DNA of 64,000 nt, from NCBI GenBank assembly GCA_048498995.1, contig JBEHWX010000001.1:62001-126000 (forward strand), written 5' to 3'. Below the pieces are notes generated by a model, which was not told the DNA's origin, did not search any database, and saw only the letters and a list, made by a program, of their open reading frames with translations. Position 1 is the stretch's first letter. Each line of letters starts with the position of its first letter. The position numbers and the translations under genes are program-made. Shown one piece after another: positions 15,359 to 25,062 of the stretch. The DNA comes from JBEHWX01 sp048498995 (GTDB lineage Bacteria > Bacteroidota > Ignavibacteria > OLB7).

Positions 15359-17746
15359 TTATTTCACCAGCATCATCATGCGGGACTCGCTCCAGTCGCC
15401 GGAGCTCACGCGGCAGTAGTAGATCCCCGAGGAGAACTCGGTGGCGTCCCAGGTGATCCAGTGCATCCCGGCCGGCAGGTAGTCGTCGACCAGCATGTCG
15501 ACCCGCCGGCCGCCGGCATCCATGATCTCCACCCGCGTCGGCCCGTCGAGCGCCAGCGAGAAGTTGATCACCGTGCTCGGGTTGAACGGGTTCGGGCTGT
15601 TCGGCTCCAGCGCATTCTTGCCGAGCCCCATCTCCATGAACCGGAACACCAGCCCGCAGAGATCGAAGCGGACGCGTCCCGGCGTCGGCGCCACGGCCAC
15701 GCACTGATCGGCCTCCATGTCGAGCGTCAGCGGGATCTCCGAGACGATGTCGGCGTCGCTCGGCTTGGTCAGCGTGATGTACGTGGTGAAGGGGAGCTTC
15801 AGCAGCGGTCCGCTCCCGGCGATCGTGCCGGTGGCCACCGGAGGGATCGCCGAGATTCGGATCTCTCCGGGGATGTTCCGCTCCACCGACAGATTCCACC
15901 CCTCGAGAAGCGTCCTGCTGGTCATCGAGGCGAGCACCTTCGGCGTCAGCTCCATCGGGCGGAGCAGCGACGGATCGTAGCCGAGCCGGAGCGTGAGCCG
16001 GTGGACGCCGATCGCCTCCGGTCCGCCGTCGAGGAGCACCGGCACCACCAGGCGCTTGCCTGGGGCGCTGTTCAGGCCCCGGTCCACCCGCACCGAGATC
16101 GACGGACGGGATCTGACGCCGATCGTCACCGAATCGGTGGCGGTGCAGCCGCGCGCGTCGGTGATGGTGACCCGGTAGGTCGTGGTCGTGGTCGGGCAGA
16201 CCTCCGGCGTGCCGCAGTCGGCGCAGGAGAGGCCCGGCGCGGCGGCCCAGCGATAGGTATACGGGCCGATACCGCCGTCGGTCAGCGGCTCGAGTCGCGC
16301 GCACTCGCCGACGCAGAGCGTTCTGTCGGGTCCGGCGTCGACCGTCGGTCCCGGCGACACCTCGACGCTCCCCCAGGCGGTATCGGCGATCGGGCCGCGA
16401 TGCACGATCAGGCGCACCTGATGCACTCCCTGCAGCGGAAAGCGGATGTGCGGCCTCGACTCGGTGGAGTTCTCCGGAATGCCGTTGGTGAAGTACCATT
16501 CGAACGAGGTGCCGTTGCTGAGCGTCGCGTCGAAATCGAGCCAGCTTCCCTGGCAGATCGGACCCGAGGGGAACGCGAGCGATGCTCTGACGCCGCAACC
16601 GCCGTCGGTGGCCCAGGCGTCGATGTTGTTCGGCAGCCCCCAGGCTCCGTCGCCGCCGACCAGCAGGCCGTTCTGCGTGGCGTTGCAGGCGGCGCCGATC
16701 GCGTTCGGCGTGGCGATCACCGGCATCCATCCTCCCACCAGCGGACCGCCGTAGATCTTGCGATCCGGGCCGAGCTGCAGGCTCGATCCCGGCCAGTCGG
16801 AGATCTTCCGGCGCGTGAAGGGGATCTGCGTCCGATCGTAGATCGATACCGTGTACTGATCGAGCCGGCCGTAGGTGGCGAAGTAGAGCCTGCTGTTGTC
16901 CGGCGAGAAGCTGACGCCGTAGGCCGGATACGTGGGATCGGGAGAGGTGAGGTGGATCGGATCGAAGACCCGGCCGGTCGACACGTCGAAGCGATAGAGC
17001 TCCGTGGTGCCGTCCATGCAGGCCATCGCGAGCATGGTGCCGTCCGGAGAAGCCTTCATGCATCCCTCGGCCGAGCGGTATTCCTCCACGCGGCGTCCGC
17101 CGATCGGCGAGCCGACCCTGGAGATCACCGGCGTGGTCGAGACTCCGGTCGGCGTGACCAGGAAGGCATAGAACGCGTTCCCATCCAGCCCGTGGGTGAT
17201 CACCCAGACATAGTCGTTGCCGCCGCAGTGCGCCACCGCCGTCTGCTTCTCCGACACATCGCCGAGGATGAAGACGTTCTTTGCGGTCACGTCCCCCCGG
17301 CCGCCGTCGAGCGTCATGTCGACCACCGAGTAGGCGTAGCCGTTCGGGGGATCGATCGCCTCGATCGCGTCGGTGGTGAAGATGTAGTAGAGGGAGGGCT
17401 TGCCGGGAGCCGGCACGATCAGCGCGGCCTGCGAGGCCGAGTGATGTCCGGCCAGTCCGGTGCCGTTCGGCATCGGGGCGCCGTCGCGGTTCCAGACGGT
17501 GACCCCGTCGGTGTAGAAGAGGAGCTTGCCGGTGTTCGGATCGCAGATCGAGGCGCTCCCCTCCGGCGTGGAGATGGAGCTGGCATTGTCCGCGACGGCG
17601 CCGGACGGCGTGAAGCGGATGCTCCGGCCGTAGCCGAAGTGCCAGTCGTCATACCGTCCCTGCCCCGCGGCGGCGGCGGCCAGCAACGGCAGAAGCACCG
17701 CTGCCAGCAGCAGATGACGGATATGGGAGAATCGGGTCGAGCGCAC
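15359..17746 (-). CDS. T9SS cargo: WD40-like propeller, PKD and cohesin-like domains
   Basis: The GTG at 17746 (795 residues) has AAGGGA upstream and leads directly into the signal peptide HLLLAAVLLPLLAAAAAG. An in-frame ATG at 17806 is possible but less likely. The first ~400 residues are a beta-propeller-like domain beginning WHFGYGRSIRFTPSG, with GSASICDPNTGKLLFYTDG and FSPDNSRLYF blades. This is the family often annotated as gliding-motility-associated in Bacteroidota. A PKD-like segment (CADCGTPEVCPTTTTTYRVTI...DARGC), a cohesin-like beta domain and the type A T9SS tail (NSPNPFNPSTVINFSL...GIYYCRVSSG...MMMLVK) follow. It is one of three adjacent paralogues. The propeller may bind ligands, but the role is unknown. 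Confidence 0.8.
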   Translation of the reverse strand: MRSTRFSHIRHLLLAAVLLPLLAAAAAGQGRYDDWHFGYGRSIRFTPSGAVADNASSISTPEGSASICDPNTGKLLFYTDGVTVWNRDGAPMPNGTGLAGHHSASQAALIVPAPGKPSLYYIFTTDAIEAIDPPNGYAYSVVDMTLDGGRGDVTAKNVFILGDVSEKQTAVAHCGGNDYVWVITHGLDGNAFYAFLVTPTGVSTTPVISRVGSPIGGRRVEEYRSAEGCMKASPDGTMLAMACMDGTTELYRFDVSTGRVFDPIHLTSPDPTYPAYGVSFSPDNSRLYFATYGRLDQYTVSIYDRTQIPFTRRKISDWPGSSLQLGPDRKIYGGPLVGGWMPVIATPNAIGAACNATQNGLLVGGDGAWGLPNNIDAWATDGGCGVRASLAFPSGPICQGSWLDFDATLSNGTSFEWYFTNGIPENSTESRPHIRFPLQGVHQVRLIVHRGPIADTAWGSVEVSPGPTVDAGPDRTLCVGECARLEPLTDGGIGPYTYRWAAAPGLSCADCGTPEVCPTTTTTYRVTITDARGCTATDSVTIGVRSRPSISVRVDRGLNSAPGKRLVVPVLLDGGPEAIGVHRLTLRLGYDPSLLRPMELTPKVLASMTSRTLLEGWNLSVERNIPGEIRISAIPPVATGTIAGSGPLLKLPFTTYITLTKPSDADIVSEIPLTLDMEADQCVAVAPTPGRVRFDLCGLVFRFMEMGLGKNALEPNSPNPFNPSTVINFSLALDGPTRVEIMDAGGRRVDMLVDDYLPAGMHWITWDATEFSSGIYYCRVSSGDWSESRMMMLVK

Positions 17747-17959
17747 GACGATCCCTTGCGTGGAAATTGGATGAGCGCATCCGGCGGCGGATGATGCCGC
17801 GGCCACGTTCCGGCGGGGTGTATCTCAAGAAACGAATTTCGCGGGCGAAATGTCTCATCCGCCGCCCATACAGACAGGCGTCGCGCAATTATGTCTCAAG
17901 ATCGCCCACGATTCCCATCATCCTCCCACCATCGGGTCTGCGCATGAACACCGCGAGTA

Positions 17960-19879
17960 TCATCGCAGCAGCAGAATCCCCCGCGTTTCCCTCCAGCTTC
18001 CGGAGCTGATCCTGCAGAAATAGCGGCCCGTGGGGAGACGTGACCCATCCCAGGTGAGCAGATACTCACCAGATGCGAGCCTTCGATCGAGGAGAAGGTC
18101 GACCGGCGAGCCGGCATTGTCGAAGATCTCCACCCGTGTCGGCGCATCCAGCCCGATCGAGAAGCCGATCGTCACGGAAGCCGACGCAGGGTTCGGCGCG
18201 ATCTCCCGGAGCGCGTACCTGGCGGCGGACATCTCCATCAGGCGCATCCCGATGCCGCACATCTCCAGCCGCGCGCGTCCGGCGGCGGCCTCGGCCTCGG
18301 CGCAGGCAGTGTCGATCGTCAGGGAGAAGGGGAGCTCGGAGGCGAGCGCCGGACGCGTTCCCGGAATCGCCGAGAGGAAGGTGGTGAAGCGAAGGCGGAG
18401 GAGGGTGCCGCCGCCGGCCAGGCCGGTCGCGCCGGGCGGGGCGCTCCAGGTGGCGGCGAAATATCCCGGGCGGTCGATCACGCTCCCGATGCTCCACCCG
18501 TCGAGGAGCGTGCCGACGGTGGTGGTGCCGACGAGCGGATCGTCGGTGATGAGCCGGAGCATGGTGCTGTCGTAGCGGAGCGTCAGCGACACCGTGCGTG
18601 TCGGCGCCATCCCGGCCGGCGCCTCGATCGTGATCGGCGCCTCGATCCGTTCCCCCGGCTCGGCCACCAGATCGCGTGGGATCGATGCCAGCACCGGCGG
18701 CGGTCCGTCGATCGCGTCGATGTTGTTCGGCAGACCGAAGGAATAGCTCCAGGAGCCGAGCCCGATTCCCTGCTCGTCGTGGTCGCAGAGCGCGCGGGGA
18801 AGATTCGGACGCCGGATCACCGAGAGGTGGTTCGGCTTGGACATCGACATCCGGTAGATCCGTCCGTCGGGACCGAGCTGGAGTCCGGATCCCTCGGTGC
18901 CGCTGACGGTCCATCGCGAGGCGATGATCGTTGCCGGATCGCCCGACTCGAGCGCGTACTGGACGAGTCCCGAGTTGGAGGAGACGTAGAGCTTGGTTCC
19001 GTCCGGGGAGAAGCTGGCGCTGATGTGATAGAAGCCGTTGATCGCTCGCTCCTGCAGGCGGATCGGCGAGGAGAGCCGGCCGGATTTCCTGTCGAACGCG
19101 TAGAGCTCGCAGACGCCGTTGCCGAAGGTCGCGGCCAGCCTGCTTCCATCCGGCGATGCCTTGATCTCCCCTTGCGGGGTGCGCCCGCCGGAGTTGCCGT
19201 AGCCGTCGATCGACTGGCCGAGCTCGGAGACCACCGGCGCTTTGGCCACGCCTTCCGGCGTGACGAGGAAGGCATTGAACCGGCTGCCGAGGTTGGCGTG
19301 GCAGATCACCCAGAAGTCGCGGCCGTTGCAGTGGCGCACCGCCGTCTGATGCTCGGAGACATCGGCAAGAAGCTCCTCTCCGGCGACCGCCACATCGCCG
19401 AGGCCGCCGTCCAGGCGCATGTCGACGATCGCGTAGTGGTAGCCGTTCGGCGGCGCCGGTGCCTCGGTGGCGTCGTTGGTGAAGATGTAGTAGCGATCCG
19501 GATCGGCCGGCATCGGCACGATCAGCGCCGCCTGCACCGACGAGGTATTGCCGAGGAGGACGCCGTTGCCGTTGAACATCTTCTGGTTCCGGCGGTTCCA
19601 GACCGAGATGCCGTCGGTATAGAACAGGAGCTGGCCGGTGGCCGGATCGCAGATCGAGGCGCATCCCTCCAGCGCCGGAATGGCGCTGCCGTTCGGGACG
19701 GTCACCCCGGACGGCGTGAAGCGGATGCTCATGCCGTAGCCGAAGTGCCATTCGTCGTATCGGTGCTGCGCCGCGGCCGGGCGCGCGAGCATCGCCGGCA
19801 GAAGCAGGATGATCGCCGTGGCCAGCGGATGCCGCCACGGGTGAGGGGTGCGTGATCGATGGATGCGCGAGCGTTTCAT
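17960..19879 (-). CDS. T9SS cargo: WD40-like propeller protein, paralogue without PKD
   Basis: The ATG at 19879 (639 residues) has GGAGAAGA upstream and begins MKRSRIHRSRT. A signal peptide ending MLARPAAAQ follows. The propeller region starts WHFGYGMSIRFTPSG and contains GCASICDPATGQLLFYTDG, YYIFTNDATEAP and FSPDGTKLYV. Compared with its neighbours it lacks the Cys-rich PKD segment and goes directly to the cohesin-like domain (SLTLRYDSTMLRLITDD). It ends in the T9SS tail (EIAPNPASASVTIGFSIGL...GRYFCRISSG). The 213-base gap to the 15359-17746 paralogue suggests independent or weakly linked expression. It is exported to the cell surface by inference. Confidence 0.8.
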   Translation of the reverse strand: MKRSRIHRSRTPHPWRHPLATAIILLLPAMLARPAAAQHRYDEWHFGYGMSIRFTPSGVTVPNGSAIPALEGCASICDPATGQLLFYTDGISVWNRRNQKMFNGNGVLLGNTSSVQAALIVPMPADPDRYYIFTNDATEAPAPPNGYHYAIVDMRLDGGLGDVAVAGEELLADVSEHQTAVRHCNGRDFWVICHANLGSRFNAFLVTPEGVAKAPVVSELGQSIDGYGNSGGRTPQGEIKASPDGSRLAATFGNGVCELYAFDRKSGRLSSPIRLQERAINGFYHISASFSPDGTKLYVSSNSGLVQYALESGDPATIIASRWTVSGTEGSGLQLGPDGRIYRMSMSKPNHLSVIRRPNLPRALCDHDEQGIGLGSWSYSFGLPNNIDAIDGPPPVLASIPRDLVAEPGERIEAPITIEAPAGMAPTRTVSLTLRYDSTMLRLITDDPLVGTTTVGTLLDGWSIGSVIDRPGYFAATWSAPPGATGLAGGGTLLRLRFTTFLSAIPGTRPALASELPFSLTIDTACAEAEAAAGRARLEMCGIGMRLMEMSAARYALREIAPNPASASVTIGFSIGLDAPTRVEIFDNAGSPVDLLLDRRLASGEYLLTWDGSRLPTGRYFCRISSGSWRETRGILLLR

Positions 19880-20035
19880 GGTCTCTTCTCCCGACGGCGT
19901 TCGGCGATCGGTCACCGGAGGGTGGATGCCGGTGAGGAAGATGCCGACGTGGGCATTCCTTCCCCCGTGGACATCCTCCCGGATCGCGTCATGCGCTTCC
20001 GGCGCCGCGTGGTCATCGACGGTCCGGAAACGGGC

Positions 20036-20061
20036 GGAGGCCGACCCGTGGGCCGGCCTCC
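20036..20061 (-). terminator. Hairpin downstream of the third WD40-like T9SS gene
   Basis: An 8-bp perfect stem, GGAGGCCG/CGGCCTCC, with a GC-rich 10-base loop lies 59 bases past the minus-strand stop at 20120. No clear T-run follows, so efficiency is uncertain. Confidence 0.45.
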
Positions 20062-20119
20062 TCTGTAGAACCCGTGCGCGAGGCGGAACATCACGCCGGA
20101 GCGCCGATCTCCGGAGCGA

Positions 20120-22561
20120 TCATTTCGCCAGCATCATCGTCTCGGTCGCGCTCCATTGGCCGGAGCTGATCCGACAGTAATAGAGTCCCGACGGAAAGGT
20201 TCCCGCGTCCCACGAGAGCTCGTATTCCCCCGGCTGGAGGTAATCATCCACGAGCGTCTCCAGCCGGATCCCCGCCGCGTCGAACACCTCCACGCGGGTC
20301 GGGCCGTCCAGGCCGAGCGAGAAGCGGATCCGCGTCGATGGGTTGAACGGGTTCGGGCTGTTGCCGAGCAGCGCGTACTTCGACGTGGTCATCTCCATCA
20401 TCCGATAGGAGAGCCCGCAGACGCTCAGGTCGACGGTGGTGCCGGTCGAGGCGATCACCGCGCAGGAGCCGTCCAGCGGCGCGAGCGAGAAGTCGAGGGG
20501 GGCGATCGGCTTGTCGGCCGAGGCGCGCGTCATCGCGATGAAGGTGGCGAAGCGGAGGTCGAGCAGCGTGCCGGCCCCGCTCAGATGCTTCCCCGCCGGC
20601 GCGCTCAGCAGCACGCTGAAGCGTCCCGGTTTGTCGACCACCTCAGTCATGCTCCATCCCTCCAGGATCGTCCCCTGCGTCAGCTGCGCCGCTGCCGTGG
20701 CGCCGCCGCTCCGCAGCCGCATCAGCGTGCTGTCGTAGGCGAGCGAGAAGCGGAGCCGCGTGATGCCGAGCGAGTCCATCGCGTCGTCGAGCCGGACCGG
20801 GAGCGAGAGGAGCGCTCCCGGCAGCGCGCTCGGAGTCGGGACGAACGAGGCGCGCGCGATCGGGGGCGCATGGACCTCCACGCGCACCGTGTCGTAGGCC
20901 GGGCAGTCGGTCCCGACCTGCGCGCGGACGATATAGGTCGTGGTCCGCGCCGGATGCGCGACCGGCGAGGAGCAGTCGGTGCAGCTGAGTCCGTCGGCCG
21001 GCGACCAGGTGTAGGTGACCGGGCCGCGCGGATCGACCATGCGCGCCGTCAGCGTGACGGACGAGTCGAGGCAGATGCTCCGGTCCTCCGTGGCGACGAC
21101 GCGCGGCGCGGCGAGCACGGTGATATCCACCGAGGAGCTGCTGCTGTCGGTCCCACGCTTCACGGTGAGGGTGATCGTGTAGATGCCGGCGCGCGGGTAG
21201 CAGACGGTGCCCGGCGCGGGAGTGACCGCGGAGCCGATGTTCGATCCGGGCATCCGCCAGCTCCACTGCTCCGGGTTGCCGCTGCTCCTGTCGGTGAGCT
21301 CGATGCAGGTACCCTCGCAGATCGCGCGGCTGCTGATGTCGAACGCCGCGCGCGGCAGGTTGCAGGCATTGTCGGGATCGGGGATGCGAGCGTCGATATT
21401 GTTCGGCAGGCCGATCATCGAGCTGTTGGTTCCGAGCGAAACGGCGTTGTCGACGAAACCGCAGGCGGGAGCCGCCTGGTTCGGACGCGGGATCGAGCTG
21501 AGGTGCGTGACGCCGAGCTGCGCGATGTAGAGCACGCCGTCCGGCCCGATCTGCATGGCGCCGAAGGCGTTGAAGTCGATGGCGGCCACCCGCGTCCGTG
21601 ACGCGATGATCGTCGCCGGATCGTCGCTCGACAGATCGAACTGGTAAATGCCTCCGGTCGAGGGATCGCCATCGCGTCCGGCGATCATGTAGAGCTTGGA
21701 ATTATCCGGGGAGAAGCTCGTGCCGTAGCATTGCAGCGTGCTCCTTAAGAGATCGACGACGCTGAGGACCTTGCCGGTGGCCTTGTCGAAATCGAAGAGC
21801 TCGGATACTTCCGTCAGGGCGGCGCAGAGCGCGAGCCTGGTGCCGTCCGGAGAAGCCTTGAGATAGCCCGGCCCCCAGGTCCCGGTGCGGGGCTCGGCCA
21901 CCGAGGAGCCGAGGCTGCTGGTGACCGGCGTGGGGGAGATGCCGGAGCGGGTGATCTGCCAGGCGTAGAAGGTGTTGCCGGAGAGGCTGTGAGCCAGCAC
22001 CCAGTAATCGCTGCCGTTGGCGTGCGCCACGGCCACGCATTTCTCCGAGGCGGTCGCCAGCAGCTCCACGTTCTTCACCGTCACGTCGCCGAGCCCCCCC
22101 TGCTTCGTCATATCGACGATCGAGTAGTGAAAGCCGCGGTTGGCCGTGCCGGAGTATCCTTCCTGATCGGTCGTGAACACGTAGTAGCGGTCCGGGTCGC
22201 ACGGGACCGGCACGATCAATGCTGCCTGAGTGCTCGACGGATCGCTGATCAGGTCGGAGGCGTTCGGCATCGGCTGGTGACGGCGATTCCAAATGGTGCT
22301 GCCGTCGGTGTAGAACAGGAGCGCGCCGGTCTTCCGGTCGCAGATGGAGGCGCTTCCCTCGATGGTGCTGGTCATTCCTCCGAAGACCGCGCGTGGCGTG
22401 CCGGAGCTGAAATCGAGTCCGGCGTTCTGTCCGAAGAACCAGATGTCGTATTCCTTCTGAGCGCTCGCGGCGCTCGTCAGAAGAAGAAGCGAAAGCAGGG
22501 AGAAGAGGAGAGTGCGACGTATGCGCGGAGCCCTTCCCGTCGGATGAGTGACGGTCGACAT
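20120..22561 (-). CDS. T9SS cargo: WD40-like propeller, PKD and cohesin-like domains
   Basis: The ATG at 22561 (813 residues) starts MSTVTHPTGR and leads into RRTLLFSLLSLLLLTSAASAQ. The propeller begins YDIWFFGQNAGLDFSSG and has GSASICDRKTGALLFYTDGS and YYVFTTDQEGYSG. Two PKD-like segments follow (ELTDRSSGNPEQWSWRMPG and TYTWSPADGLSCTDCSSP), then a cohesin-like beta domain. The T9SS tail reads NSPNPFNPSTRIRFSLGL and GLYYCRISSGQWSATETMML. It is the largest of the three paralogues and shares its promoter region with the divergent GS-like gene. The Cys-Thr-Asp-Cys pair is conserved with the 15359 paralogue. Confidence 0.8.
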   Translation of the reverse strand: MSTVTHPTGRAPRIRRTLLFSLLSLLLLTSAASAQKEYDIWFFGQNAGLDFSSGTPRAVFGGMTSTIEGSASICDRKTGALLFYTDGSTIWNRRHQPMPNASDLISDPSSTQAALIVPVPCDPDRYYVFTTDQEGYSGTANRGFHYSIVDMTKQGGLGDVTVKNVELLATASEKCVAVAHANGSDYWVLAHSLSGNTFYAWQITRSGISPTPVTSSLGSSVAEPRTGTWGPGYLKASPDGTRLALCAALTEVSELFDFDKATGKVLSVVDLLRSTLQCYGTSFSPDNSKLYMIAGRDGDPSTGGIYQFDLSSDDPATIIASRTRVAAIDFNAFGAMQIGPDGVLYIAQLGVTHLSSIPRPNQAAPACGFVDNAVSLGTNSSMIGLPNNIDARIPDPDNACNLPRAAFDISSRAICEGTCIELTDRSSGNPEQWSWRMPGSNIGSAVTPAPGTVCYPRAGIYTITLTVKRGTDSSSSSVDITVLAAPRVVATEDRSICLDSSVTLTARMVDPRGPVTYTWSPADGLSCTDCSSPVAHPARTTTYIVRAQVGTDCPAYDTVRVEVHAPPIARASFVPTPSALPGALLSLPVRLDDAMDSLGITRLRFSLAYDSTLMRLRSGGATAAAQLTQGTILEGWSMTEVVDKPGRFSVLLSAPAGKHLSGAGTLLDLRFATFIAMTRASADKPIAPLDFSLAPLDGSCAVIASTGTTVDLSVCGLSYRMMEMTTSKYALLGNSPNPFNPSTRIRFSLGLDGPTRVEVFDAAGIRLETLVDDYLQPGEYELSWDAGTFPSGLYYCRISSGQWSATETMMLAK

Positions 22562-22791
22562 AGTGAGATTCCTTCCCGCGTGGGTGCGGAAGAAGTGTTC
22601 ACGGCAGTTCGTATCATTGCCGCACATCGGGGCCCCTGAGTGCGAGCGCGGCCGTACATCGTCTACATCGGCCGCACACGAAACAGACACGCCCGCGCCG
22701 GGTCGCCTGACAGAGCTGTCGCGACGGAGTCGTCCCGACGGCGCCGTCGGAGCGAGTCGGTCGCGGCACACGTTCATCAATCAGAGGAGCA

Positions 22792-24165
22792 ATGCCCATG
22801 AATCCGAGTGCCGTCCGTACCGCCGCCGATGCGCGCGCCCTCGTCGAGGAGCGCGGCCTGAGCCACATCAAGGTCGGCGTGTTCGATCTCGATGGCGTGC
22901 TGCGCGGCAAGTACATGTCGAAGGAGAAATTCTTCTCGGCGCTCGACGGCGGCTTCGGCTTCTGCGACGTGGTGCTCGGGTGGGACGTGGACGATCGCCC
23001 CTACGACAACGTGACCTTCACCGGCTGGCACACGGCGTTTCCGGACGCGCCGGTGCGGCTGATACCGGAGAGCTGTCGCGAGCTGCCGTTCGAGAACGGG
23101 ATGCTCTTCTTTCTCTGCGAGTTCGCGCCGCCGGCCGAGGAGCTCTGCCCGCGCGCGGCGCTCCGCCGCATGGTGGAGCGCGCCGCCGCGCTCGGCCTCG
23201 TTCCGTACGGCTCGGCCGAGTATGAATTCTTCGTCTTCGAGGAGACGCCGTTCACCGTGCGGGAGAAAGGCTACCGGAATCTCCGTCCGATCACGCCGGG
23301 GAGCTTCGGCTACTCGGTGCTCCGCGGCTCGGTATGGCACGAGCTCTACCACGATCTGCTGAGCACGATGGAGGCGATGGCGATTCCGATCGAGGGACTG
23401 CACACCGAGACCGGGCCCGGCGTGCTGGAGGCGGCGATCGGCGTGGACCGGCTCCCCTGGGCGGCCGATCGCGCCGCGCTCTTCAAGACCTTCACCAAGG
23501 TGATCGCGCAGCGGCGCGGTCTGATGGCGACCTTCATGGCCAAGTGGTCGAACGACTACGCGGGGCAGAGCGGGCACATCCACCTGTCGCTGAAGCGAGA
23601 GGATGGAAGCTCCGCGTTCCACGATCCGGCGGGGCCGGCCGGGATGAGCACGATGATGCGGCAGTTCGTGGCCGGACAGCAGGCGCTGATGCCGGAGCTG
23701 CTGGCGATGGTGGCGCCGACGGTCAACTCCTACACCCGCCTGATCCCGGGATTCTGGGCGCCGACCACGCCGACCTGGGGGGTCGAGAACCGGACCTGCG
23801 CGCTCCGCGTGATCCCCGGCTCGGCAAAGTCGCAGCGGGTGGAATACCGGATCGCCGCGGCCGACGCCAATCCCTATCTGGCGATGGCGGTCGCGCTCGG
23901 CTCCGGCATCTGGGGAATCGAGCAGGGGCTCGAGCTCGGAGCGCCGGTGACCGGCAACGCCTACGCGCTCGAGTCCGGCAACCTTCCGGAGCTCCCTCAC
24001 ACGTTGTGGGACGCGGCCCAGCGGCTGCGCGCCTCGCACGCGGCGCGCGAGCTCTTCGGCGATCACTTCGTGGAGCATTACGCCGCCAGCCGCGAGTGGG
24101 AGGAGCGCGAGTTCCGCAAGCACATCACCGACTGGGAGCTGGCCCGCTACTTCGAGATCATCTGA
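22792..24165 (+). CDS. Glutamine synthetase family gamma-glutamyl-amine ligase
   Basis: The 457-residue protein starts with ATG at 22792, with AGAGGAG just upstream. It has the GS beta-grasp N-terminus (VGVFDLDGVLRGKYM) and catalytic-barrel motifs: AEYEFFVFE (metal Glu), HTETGPGVLEAAI, GHIHLSL (metal/substrate), NSYTRLIPGFWAP, ENRTCALRV and RVEYRIAAADANPYLAMA. The N-terminal D-G-V-L-R-G and the ETGPGVLEAAI variant match GS-like enzymes that gamma-glutamylate amines (PuuA, IpuC and GlnA4 types) better than true ammonia-assimilating GlnA. I infer an ATP-dependent ligation of glutamate to ethanolamine or another amine. Substrate is not provable from sequence. Confidence 0.8.
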   Translation: MPMNPSAVRTAADARALVEERGLSHIKVGVFDLDGVLRGKYMSKEKFFSALDGGFGFCDVVLGWDVDDRPYDNVTFTGWHTAFPDAPVRLIPESCRELPFENGMLFFLCEFAPPAEELCPRAALRRMVERAAALGLVPYGSAEYEFFVFEETPFTVREKGYRNLRPITPGSFGYSVLRGSVWHELYHDLLSTMEAMAIPIEGLHTETGPGVLEAAIGVDRLPWAADRAALFKTFTKVIAQRRGLMATFMAKWSNDYAGQSGHIHLSLKREDGSSAFHDPAGPAGMSTMMRQFVAGQQALMPELLAMVAPTVNSYTRLIPGFWAPTTPTWGVENRTCALRVIPGSAKSQRVEYRIAAADANPYLAMAVALGSGIWGIEQGLELGAPVTGNAYALESGNLPELPHTLWDAAQRLRASHAARELFGDHFVEHYAASREWEEREFRKHITDWELARYFEII

Positions 24166-24326
24166 CGAGCAGTCGACGGCGGCGTGGGACCGAGTGGCCG
24201 ATCGCGGCCGGCATCCGATCTCCGGTTCGCATGTAACCTCCGCGCGCGTCGATGCACCTCCGTTGCATGGTAATCCGGCGGCGCCGTGCCGCCGGCCCAC
24301 GTCCCGCACGCTCAACGACCACGATC

Positions 24327-24815
24327 ATGAATCTTCCCGCGCTTCTTGCCAAGCACCTCCGCGACGTTCACTTCGGAGGAAACTGGACGACCTCGAACCT
24401 GAAAGAGATCCTGTCGGACGTGACATGGCGCGAGGCCACGACGCGGGTGCATGACTTCAACACCATCGCGGTGCTTCTCTTTCATGTGAATTACTTCGTG
24501 GTCGCCGTCACGAAGGTGCTGCGGGGTGGAGCGCTGGACGCCAACGACAAGTACAGCTTCGACCATCCGCCGATCGCGTCGGAGGAGGATTGGGAGAGGA
24601 TGAAGAGCGGGGCGTGGGAGGATGCCGAGGCATTCGCGGCACTGATCGAGCAGGTGCCGGAGAGCCGGCTCGACGAGGATTTCGTCGACGCGAAATATGG
24701 AAGCTATTACCGGAATCTGCAGGGGATCATCGAGCACACGCACTACCATCTCGGACAGATCTCCCTGATCAAGAAGCTCGTGCGGGAGGAAATGGCGTCG
24801 CATGTCGCGGAGTGA
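24327..24815 (+). CDS. DinB-like (DUF1572) family protein
   Basis: The ATG at 24327 (162 residues) begins MNLPALLAKHLRDVHFGGNW. Conserved His residues lie in HDFNTIAVLLFHVNYFV and at the C-terminal IEHTHYHLGQISLIKKL. Together they make the three-His metal site of the DinB/YfiT four-helix bundle. Such proteins include thiol-S-transferase-like enzymes and stress proteins of unknown reaction. It lies 161 bases after the GS-like gene, same strand, possibly co-transcribed but without tight coupling. Confidence 0.8.
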   Translation: MNLPALLAKHLRDVHFGGNWTTSNLKEILSDVTWREATTRVHDFNTIAVLLFHVNYFVVAVTKVLRGGALDANDKYSFDHPPIASEEDWERMKSGAWEDAEAFAALIEQVPESRLDEDFVDAKYGSYYRNLQGIIEHTHYHLGQISLIKKLVREEMASHVAE

Positions 24816-24854
24816 TGCGAGCCCGGCGACACGCGATTCAACCTATGCCGCCGG

Positions 24855-24995
24855 AGGGGCGGCCACGGGGGGCCGCCCGTACGAAGAGAGCATCTGGTAG
24901 GCGCGTCTTTAGCGTGCGCGCTTGCGATCGAAGGTGTGGCCACGCGCGCGCGCGAAGAAAGGGTTTGGTAGGCGCACGTCTTCAGCGTGCGCGGG
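24855..24995. repeat. Composite GC-rich interspersed repeat (REP-like)
   Basis: A GGGGCGGCCACGG...GGCCGCCC inverted repeat (about 24855-24880) is followed by two copies of GGTAGGCGC(AC)GTCTT(T/C)AGCGTGCGC (24897-24920 and 24967-24994). The same units occur in reverse orientation at 1061-1127. The region lies between a DinB-like gene and a truncated minus-strand frame, and looks like decayed or inserted repetitive DNA. Confidence 0.6.
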
Positions 24996-25062
24996 CCGTA
25001 GCGGACGGAGCGCATATCCGGTGACCAAGGGATGGCCAGCTTCACCATCGGCCATCGTATTC

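Noticed and set aside
15461..17794. 777-codon + frame antisense to a T9SS gene
   Set aside because: Shadow frame with repetitive RRR/GDRA composition and no domain.
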